Part shown: piece by piece, positions 57,873-64,000 of the stretch
Layout of the letters: each line of letters starts with the position of its first letter
Position numbering within the stretch: the stretch's first letter is position 1
Source: Helicobacter fennelliae
GTDB taxonomy: Bacteria > Campylobacterota > Campylobacteria > Campylobacterales > Helicobacteraceae
Reading direction: 5' to 3'
Assembly: GCF_900451005.1 (NCBI RefSeq)
Contig: NZ_UGIB01000001.1
Span: 558,001 to 622,000, forward strand
DNA length: 64,000 bases
Notes under the pieces: model-generated
Told to the model about the DNA's origin: nothing
The model's database searches: none
Seen by the model: only the letters and a program-made list of their open reading frames with translations
Position numbers and translations under genes: made by a program

Positions 57873-59662
57873 TGCCAACAATTCATTCAAAATCAAGCAC
57901 ACCAAAAACTAATGTGCCAAAATCTAACATTTCAAAATCTTTAGATTCCGGCGCGCTAGATTCTCACACTTCAGATTCTCACACTTCAGATTCTCACACT
58001 TCAGATTCTCACACTTCAGATTCTCCTGCTTTAGATTCTCAAATGTCAGAATCTAGCCAGCAAACAAACCCAAAACTTCATCTCATCTCGCTTGGTTGCA
58101 CCAAAAATCTTGTCGATAGCGAGGTAATGCTTGGCAGACTACAAGAATACGAGCTCACCCCGCACATCGCGCAGGCTGATATTATCATCATCAATACCTG
58201 CGGATTTATCCAATCTGCCAAACAAGAAAGTATCCAAACAATCCTCAATGCCGCAAAGCAAAAAAGCAAAAATGCGATTTTGGTTGTGAGCGGGTGCTTG
58301 AGTGAACGTTACCAAAAAGAGCTTGAGGAGCAAATGCCAGAGATTGATATTTTAATCGGCGTGCGAGATTATGACAAAATCGATACATTTCTCGCCCAAA
58401 AGGGCTTTGCTTTTGCCACTTCTGCGCACACTACCAAAACCAAAAATACCCCCGCACATATTTCTACAAATCTATCTACAAACGCTAATAACGACAGAAA
58501 AGCACAAGGAGCGCATATTTTGCAATCCTTGCAACCGCCAAACCCACAGAATCTAAAAACTCCGCCAAACTCAACAACCCCGCAGAATCTAAAATCCTTG
58601 CAGAATCCACAAAGCCCTATATCACGCAACATTGCAATCAAAAATTTTTCTACCACAAACTCCTCTGCCACAAACTCCACTACTAAAAATTTCTCGACAA
58701 ATAACAAAGTCTTTCTTGCCACAGAATCTGACAAAAGAGTCATCACAGGCTCATCTATCCACGCATATATCAAGCTCTCTGAAGGTTGCAATCAATCCTG
58801 CTCTTTTTGCTCGATTCCAAGCTTTAAGGGCAAACTCCAATCAAGAAGCATAGAATCTATCCTCAAAGAAATCGAACTCTTAAGCGCGCAAGGATTTAGA
58901 GACTTTAGCTTTATCGCGCAAGATTCTAGCTCGTATTTGCGCGACTTTGGGCTCAAAGATGGCTTAAGTGCGCTCATCAAAGCCATAGATTCTCAAAACA
59001 TCGCCAAAAATGCCAGAATCCACTACCTCTACCCAAGCACCACATCGCCCAAACTCATAGAGTCTATCATAGATTCTCCTATTATCCAAAATTACTTCGA
59101 TATGCCAATCCAGCACATTTCAGATTCTATGCTTAAACGTATGAAGAGAGGTGGCGGCAAAAAAGATATTTTGCAGCTTATCGCGCTTATGAAGCAAGCC
59201 CCAAACGCGTTTTTGCGAAGCACATTTATCATCGGACACCCGGGCGAGAGTGAGCGCGAATTTGAGGAATTATGCGATTTTGTCCGCGAGGGGTTGTTTC
59301 ATCAGCTTAATCTTTTTGCGTTCTCCTCTGAAGAAGGCACACTTGCTGACATGATGGAAGACAAAATCCCTGCCAAAACCACAAATGCCCGCCTAAACAC
59401 ACTCAATAAGATTCTCAAAGCCCAAAACAAAAGCCAAAACACCGCGCTTAAAGGGCAGATTCTAGAGGTTATACTTGAGGGCAAATCAGCAATTAGTGAG
59501 TTTTTTTACAGCGCGCGCGATAGAAAATGGGGCGTAGAAATTGATGGCGAAATCCTCATTAATGACACGCATATCTCAAATCTCACACCCGGATTCTACC
59601 AAGCACAAATCACAGATTATAAGCAGAATCTGCTCTTTGGCACGATTCTAAAATCCCTATAA
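57872..59662 (+). CDS. rimO: Ribosomal protein S12 methylthiotransferase RimO
   Basis: A radical-SAM enzyme that methylthiolates Asp88 of ribosomal protein S12. Family parts are intact: LHLISLGCTKNLVDSEVMLG, INTCGFIQSAKQES and VVSGCLSERY (three N-terminal Cys), the radical-SAM motif CNQSCSFCSIPSFKG, and STFIIGHPGESEREFEEL. Two additions make it 596 residues instead of about 440. One is an N-terminal Ser/Thr/Asp-rich extension of about 65 residues with four perfect HTSDS repeats. The other is a low-complexity insert of about 95 residues between the two domains (NPQNLKTPPNSTTPQNLKSL). The translation start overlaps the aminotransferase stop. The extension is probably tolerated rather than functional. 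Confidence 0.93.
   Translation: MPTIHSKSSTPKTNVPKSNISKSLDSGALDSHTSDSHTSDSHTSDSHTSDSPALDSQMSESSQQTNPKLHLISLGCTKNLVDSEVMLGRLQEYELTPHIAQADIIIINTCGFIQSAKQESIQTILNAAKQKSKNAILVVSGCLSERYQKELEEQMPEIDILIGVRDYDKIDTFLAQKGFAFATSAHTTKTKNTPAHISTNLSTNANNDRKAQGAHILQSLQPPNPQNLKTPPNSTTPQNLKSLQNPQSPISRNIAIKNFSTTNSSATNSTTKNFSTNNKVFLATESDKRVITGSSIHAYIKLSEGCNQSCSFCSIPSFKGKLQSRSIESILKEIELLSAQGFRDFSFIAQDSSSYLRDFGLKDGLSALIKAIDSQNIAKNARIHYLYPSTTSPKLIESIIDSPIIQNYFDMPIQHISDSMLKRMKRGGGKKDILQLIALMKQAPNAFLRSTFIIGHPGESEREFEELCDFVREGLFHQLNLFAFSSEEGTLADMMEDKIPAKTTNARLNTLNKILKAQNKSQNTALKGQILEVILEGKSAISEFFYSARDRKWGVEIDGEILINDTHISNLTPGFYQAQITDYKQNLLFGTILKSL
57961..58020 (+). repeat. 15-bp tandem repeat, four perfect copies inside rimO
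   Basis: TTCTCACACTTCAGA is repeated exactly four times without interruption and encodes SHTSD units. Since the unit is five codons, changes in copy number keep the frame. Partially related units flank it. Confidence 0.95.
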
Positions 59663-59726
59663 TAGCGATGATACAAGAGTTATAATGTGAGAGCCATGTG
59701 AAAGCCAGAATAATAGGATAAACAAA

Positions 59727-60716
59727 ATGAAAGTTGCAATCATTGGGTATGGGTATTGGGGACGCAATGTCCTTTTAGCTGTGCTAAAGAGTGATTTTTT
59801 TGAGCTTGCGTGCGTATTTGATGAGGATTATTCACAAATCCAAGCCGCAAAGCAAATATATGACTTTCAAGAATACAGCTCATTTGAGGCTATACTCAAA
59901 GATAGGACGATTGAAGCGGTAATGATTATCACGCCTCCGCAAACCCACTTCAGCCTCGCCAAGCAAGCCCTTGAAGCGCACAAACATACTTTTGTAGAAA
60001 AGCCCCTCTCCACAAGCCTGCAAGAATGTCAGATTCTGTATGATTTAGCTCATCAGCAGCACTGCATTTTGCATTGCGATCATATTTTTTTGTATAGCCC
60101 AGCGGTGCAATGGCTCAAAGCACATTTGCAGGATTTTGGCGAGATTATTTACTTGCAAGCAAGACGCATTAATCTTGGGTTATTTCAGACAAATGTCGAT
60201 GTGATTTGGGATTTGGCGATTCATGATTTGGCGATTTTGGATTATTTATTTGGGCTTGAGATCATCTCACATCACACTTTACGTACGCATTATCGGCATT
60301 TTTGTGCGCTTGCTGATATTCACTTAGAGCTCAAAAATCCAAACGCCAATCAAAACACAAATAACACTCACATAAACGCCAATATCAATGTCTCGTGGCT
60401 CTCTCCGATCAAAGTGCGCGAGCTTATCATCGGGGGTGAGAAAAAAACAGCCATTTATGATGAAACCAAAAAAGACAAAATCACGCTTTTTGATTGCGGG
60501 ATTGTGATTTCTGAAGAGTTTGAAAAAGACAATCTTTATAAAAAAATGGTGCAATACTACTTAGGCGACATTACCTATCCAAGCCTAGATTCTCGTGCGC
60601 CATTAGAAAACTCTATACAAAAATTCCAAGACCAAATCACAACAGATTCCATAGATATAGCCTTACAAAATCATACATTGCGCGTGATAAAAGGGCTAGA
60701 GATTATCTCATATTGA
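59727..60716 (+). CDS. Gfo/Idh/MocA-family oxidoreductase
   Basis: A 329-residue NAD(P)-dependent sugar-type oxidoreductase. The Rossmann motif VAIIGYGYWGRNVLLAVL, then EAVMIITPPQTHFSLAKQA, the catalytic HTFVEKPLSTSLQEC (Lys) and VIWDLAIHDLAILDYLFG (His) are typical. WlbA-like members make surface-sugar precursors, so a role in glycan synthesis is possible. The substrate is unknown. It lies in its own short run and overlaps the end of the next frame by a few bases. Intact. Confidence 0.9.
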   Translation: MKVAIIGYGYWGRNVLLAVLKSDFFELACVFDEDYSQIQAAKQIYDFQEYSSFEAILKDRTIEAVMIITPPQTHFSLAKQALEAHKHTFVEKPLSTSLQECQILYDLAHQQHCILHCDHIFLYSPAVQWLKAHLQDFGEIIYLQARRINLGLFQTNVDVIWDLAIHDLAILDYLFGLEIISHHTLRTHYRHFCALADIHLELKNPNANQNTNNTHINANINVSWLSPIKVRELIIGGEKKTAIYDETKKDKITLFDCGIVISEEFEKDNLYKKMVQYYLGDITYPSLDSRAPLENSIQKFQDQITTDSIDIALQNHTLRVIKGLEIISY

Positions 60717-60778
60717 TTAAAAATTTTGCTAGAATACACATCACAACCCAAAGAGAGATAAGAAAAAAAGGAGAAAGC

Positions 60779-61516
60779 ATGAATACTAAAAGCACAAAAA
60801 ACAGAAGCAAAGTGTGTTTATTTTTATCATTATTTGCTGTATTGTTTTTTGGAGCAAAAGTTATGCTTGCATCTGAAGGCGCGCAAATAACAGAATCTAA
60901 TAAACTATCAGAATCTAGCACATCACAAAATGCTACACATAATATCTTACAAAACATCTTTAGCTCTCACATCTTTAATCCTCAAGACAATGCAAATTAT
61001 CTACGAAAATTTGGAGACACAGCGCAATTTCTGCCCGCTCTTAGCATAGGATATACTTTGCTTATTAAGGATTTTGTCGGGCTCAAGCAGCAAATCATCG
61101 CAACCGTAGCCGTTGTGGCTACAACTTATGTGATTAAATACGCATTTCATGGACTTGCTTCTGTCAATACAAATCTAGCCACTATCAGCAAACGACCAAA
61201 TGGCGAAAGCTATGAGGGCTTTCCTAGCGGGCATACTTCAGCGGCGTTTTCAGCGGCAGGGTTTTTGCAGAAGCGATATGGCTTGAAGCTTGGCTTGCCA
61301 GCTATTGCGATTTCAAGTTTGGTTGGATTCTCAAGGGTTGAAGCAGAAAGGCATACGACATTGCAAGTGATATGTGGCGCACTGCTTGGATTTTGTTTGA
61401 GCTTTTTTCTCACAAGCGCAAAACCCAAAAATCGCCCACATAATCGTAAAAATCACAAACTAGATTCTCGCACGCAAATCATAGAATGCGCTGTTTTGGC
61501 ATTATTATTTATCTAA
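60779..61516 (+). CDS. PAP2-family phosphatase (lipid phosphatase-like)
   Basis: A 245-residue PAP2-type phosphatase with an N-terminal hydrophobic segment (VCLFLSLFAVLFFGAKVMLA). Catalytic motif 1 appears as SKRPNG, motif 2 as GFPSGHTSAAFSAA, and motif 3 as FSRVEAERHTTLQVICGA. In motif 3 the usual Asp four residues after His is Gln, seen in some family members. It may remove phosphate from lipid A, undecaprenyl-PP or similar lipids on the outer face of the inner membrane. ATG 60,779 behind AAAAGGAG is preferred over the frame opening at 60,713. Intact. Confidence 0.88.
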   Translation: MNTKSTKNRSKVCLFLSLFAVLFFGAKVMLASEGAQITESNKLSESSTSQNATHNILQNIFSSHIFNPQDNANYLRKFGDTAQFLPALSIGYTLLIKDFVGLKQQIIATVAVVATTYVIKYAFHGLASVNTNLATISKRPNGESYEGFPSGHTSAAFSAAGFLQKRYGLKLGLPAIAISSLVGFSRVEAERHTTLQVICGALLGFCLSFFLTSAKPKNRPHNRKNHKLDSRTQIIECAVLALLFI

Positions 61517-61525
61517 GGAGAGCGT

Positions 61526-63943
61526 ATGCAATGCTCACACTGCCATTTAGAATATGACCGCCAAGAGCTAAAACACATCAAGCAAAACGGGCAGGATTTG
61601 TATTTTTGCTGTGCGGGCTGTGAGAGTGTGTATCATATCCTTTCAGATAGTGGGTTTGAGGGGTTTTATGAGCGATTAGGAAGCACGACTCTTTCGCCTC
61701 CAAAATCGCCAAGCTCACTAGATTCTCATCAGCAAGATTTCTCCTATCTCAATCACCAAGAATTCCTTGATAAAAACACCAAAAAAATCCAAAACAATTA
61801 TGAAGTAAGCCTCATCATAGAAGGGATTCATTGTGCGGCTTGTATATGGCTCAATGAAAATATCTTAGGCGCGCAAAAAGGTATAAAAAAAGTGCATATC
61901 AACTACACAAATAATAAAGCAAAAATCCTTTTTGATCCACAAATAATTCCGCTCTCACGCATTTTTGAACTGATAGAATCTATCGGTTATAGCGCGCATA
62001 TTTATGATCCAAGCCTGCAAGAGAGACAAATAAACAAGCAAAAACGAAGCTTTTTTATTTCGTTTGTTGTTGGCGTATTTTGCACGATGAATATTATGTG
62101 GATTGCTGTGGCGCAGTATGCGGGGTATTTTTCAGGTATGAGTCAAGATATGAAAGATGTGCTTAATCTCATCTCATGCCTCCTTGCTACACCTGTGCTG
62201 TTTTTTACTGGAAGGGTGTTTTTTGTCAGCGCGTATTATGGGCTAAAGCATGGTTTTATCGGTATGGATTTTTTGGTCGCATTTGGGGCGAGCTTAACTT
62301 TTATATACTCTTTGTATGCGGCGATTTCTCGAAGTGGCGAGACTTATTTTGAATCAGTGGCGATGATAATTTTATTTGTCTTTAGTGGTAAATTTTTAGA
62401 AATGCGCGCCAAAAGTGCCGCGGGGGATAGCTTAGATGGATTGCATTGTATTATGCCATCACTTGTGAGCGTAGAATCTAGTGGCAAACTTATCCAAAAA
62501 GATGTCAAACTCATCAAAAAAGATGAGATTATCCGCATAAAGCCCGGCGAAATGCTTGCATGTGATGGAATCTTGCTTGATGATTATGCCTTGCTTGATA
62601 TGAAATCTTTGAGCGGAGAATCTATGCCGATAAAAAAAGAAAAAAATCAAGAAGTGCTCTCTGGAAGTATCGCGCTTGAGAGTGGATTTCGGTATAAGGT
62701 CTCAAAGCCTTATGAAAGCTCTATAATGTGCCATATTATAAATCTCTTAGAAGAGAGCCTTCATCACAAACCCTATATCCAGAATCTCGCAAACTCGCTC
62801 TCTCAAACTTTTTCACGAAGCGTGCTTTTTATCGTTTTGTGCGCCTTTATAGGCTGGTATCTGTATGATAGGGATTTTGAGCACGCGCTTATTATTGCCA
62901 TTTCAGTAGTTGTCATCTCTTGTCCATGTGCGCTTGCTCTTGCCACGCCCATTGCAAGTGTGGTTGGCATTGCCAAAGCATACAAAAACGCTCTGCTTTT
63001 CAAAGAAGCGCGATTTCTAGAATCCATAGCCAAAGCCAAAGTGGTATTTCTAGACAAAACAGGCACACTCACAAAAGGCAAACCAAAGCTTTATAAACAA
63101 ATCACGCTCAAATCCTTTGATGAGAATCTTTTGTATAATTTCCTCTCTTATTCCACACACCCGATCTCAAAAGCACTTTTGCAGACGCTTAGTACCAATG
63201 CCAAACTTCCAATCACAAACTTTAGTCAGATAAATTCCAAAGGCATTTGCGCTCAATTCAAAAATCAAGGGCATTGCCAAGAGCTTATCGGAGGCAGTAT
63301 AGAATTTCTCAAAGAAAGGCGGATTTTGCATGATGAAAATCTCCCAAAAGACTTGCAAGACTTTGATATGAGCGTATTTGGATATGCGATTGATAGTGAG
63401 CTAGTGGCGTTGTTTTTCTTTGAAGATGAGCTAAAAGATGGTGCAAAAGAGTTCATAACCTATCTCAAACGCCACAACAAAACCCCAATAATCCTTAGTG
63501 GCGATCGATACGAAGTGGTGGCAAATCTTGCCAAAGAGCTTGAGATTGCGACTTTTTATGCTAACCTTTTGCCCGAGCAAAAATCTAACCTTATCACAGA
63601 GCAGCAAAAAAGCGGAGAGCAAAATGTGATGATTGGCGATGGGCTCAATGATATTTTAGCATTACAGCAAGCAAATGTCGGAATCTCAATGGGCGCAGGA
63701 AGTGATGTGGCAATCGCTTGCTCTGATGTCGTGATCCTTGATGATAGCCTAAAGAACGTGCAAAAAATGTTTGAAATCTCTTTGACAACTTATAAGAGAA
63801 TCAAGCAAAATATCGCCCTAAGCATTGTGTATAACGCGCTTATGATTCCTTTGGCGTTGGCAGGATTTATCATTCCGCTTATCGCTGCACTTAGTATGAG
63901 TCTCTCCTCGCTTCTTGTCGTGGGCAATTCTATGCGTAAATAA
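61526..63943 (+). CDS. ccoI: CcoI/FixI-type copper-transporting P-type ATPase
   Basis: An 805-residue P1B ATPase. The N-terminus has a cysteine-rich motif (MQCSHCHLEY, YFCCAGCESVYHIL) as in CcoI-type pumps, then a heavy-metal-associated domain (IIEGIHCAACIWLNENIL). The transport motif is ISCPCALALATPIAS, with phosphorylation site VFLDKTGTLTKGKP and hinge MIGDGLNDILALQQA. CcoI supplies copper for cbb3 cytochrome oxidase assembly, the sole terminal oxidase in Helicobacter. AAGGAGAGC precedes the ATG, and the gene lies 9 bp after the phosphatase. Complete in the window. Confidence 0.93.
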   Translation: MQCSHCHLEYDRQELKHIKQNGQDLYFCCAGCESVYHILSDSGFEGFYERLGSTTLSPPKSPSSLDSHQQDFSYLNHQEFLDKNTKKIQNNYEVSLIIEGIHCAACIWLNENILGAQKGIKKVHINYTNNKAKILFDPQIIPLSRIFELIESIGYSAHIYDPSLQERQINKQKRSFFISFVVGVFCTMNIMWIAVAQYAGYFSGMSQDMKDVLNLISCLLATPVLFFTGRVFFVSAYYGLKHGFIGMDFLVAFGASLTFIYSLYAAISRSGETYFESVAMIILFVFSGKFLEMRAKSAAGDSLDGLHCIMPSLVSVESSGKLIQKDVKLIKKDEIIRIKPGEMLACDGILLDDYALLDMKSLSGESMPIKKEKNQEVLSGSIALESGFRYKVSKPYESSIMCHIINLLEESLHHKPYIQNLANSLSQTFSRSVLFIVLCAFIGWYLYDRDFEHALIIAISVVVISCPCALALATPIASVVGIAKAYKNALLFKEARFLESIAKAKVVFLDKTGTLTKGKPKLYKQITLKSFDENLLYNFLSYSTHPISKALLQTLSTNAKLPITNFSQINSKGICAQFKNQGHCQELIGGSIEFLKERRILHDENLPKDLQDFDMSVFGYAIDSELVALFFFEDELKDGAKEFITYLKRHNKTPIILSGDRYEVVANLAKELEIATFYANLLPEQKSNLITEQQKSGEQNVMIGDGLNDILALQQANVGISMGAGSDVAIACSDVVILDDSLKNVQKMFEISLTTYKRIKQNIALSIVYNALMIPLALAGFIIPLIAALSMSLSSLLVVGNSMRK

Positions 63944-64000
63944 TACAAAGCTATCAAAAAAGCCACCAAAAATTATCAAAGCAGAATCCAAAACAAACAA

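Noticed and set aside
57961-58020. Possible CRISPR array
   Set aside because: The units are directly tandem 15-mers without spacers and lie inside the rimO reading frame. No cas genes are present.

Overview
The window looks like a chromosome segment from an enterohepatic-type Helicobacter. The support is gene order. fabZ-lpxA-clpX-mreB-mreC, rsmA-rnj-kdsD beside rlmN, and mscS-mtaB with a degenerate FtsH paralogue are runs I recognise from Helicobacter. The DNA is AT-rich and the words AGAATCT/AGATTCT recur on both strands. Species cannot be fixed by eye.

Positions 1-15,600 are an accessory redox/detoxification region: alcohol dehydrogenase, carboxymuconolactone-decarboxylase-like protein, flavodoxin, two aldo/keto reductases, cupin, YceI, an NAD(P)-binding reductase with a divergent HxlR regulator, an NTT-type carrier and a lipoprotein hydrolase. 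Many are broken by single-base frameshifts or nonsense codons. Several carry Tat or Sec leaders followed by a second Shine-Dalgarno and ATG. Six promoters in the window share TTGACA and TATAAT (one TTGGCA) separated by exactly 19 bp, most with an ACAC-TAG-GTGT-like dyad. That is MerR-regulator geometry, and a decayed MerR gene at 28.6 kb has one of the six as its own promoter. An AT-rich three-gene type IIS restriction-modification operon (two D12-class adenine methylases and an AlwI-like endonuclease, 4.9-8.9 kb) interrupts this region.

Positions 15,934-21,248 hold the most unusual item: a compact DNA-phosphorothioation (Dnd) operon on the minus strand. It encodes a rhodanese-DndC fusion, DndD, and a DndE-like/FtsK-motor fusion. 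No dndA, dndB or dndFGH is visible. Its left end is joined to the remnant of a pirin gene.

Positions 21,300-29,750 hold an intact MBL-fold hydrolase, a decayed RelB/YafQ-type toxin-antitoxin pair, a rearranged type I restriction-modification remnant, intact pirin and YgiD-type dioxygenase genes, and a broken MerR/aldo-keto-reductase chimera.

Positions 29,920-48,950 are a mostly core block bracketed by two inverted 178-bp repeats, identical over about 100 bp. It contains the fabZ-lpxA-clpX-mreB-mreC-glycosyltransferase run with two decayed secreted SH3-like genes at its end, the hisF-nucleosidase-rlmN-small membrane protein-queH run, and the divergent rsmA-rnj-kdsD run. A broken outer-membrane protein gene and tRNA-Phe follow. 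From 48,950 to the end the genes are core and intact: xth, ynfA, FtsH-like, mtaB, mscS, thiE, carbonic anhydrase, a class V aminotransferase, rimO, a Gfo/Idh oxidoreductase, a PAP2 phosphatase and a CcoI-type copper ATPase.
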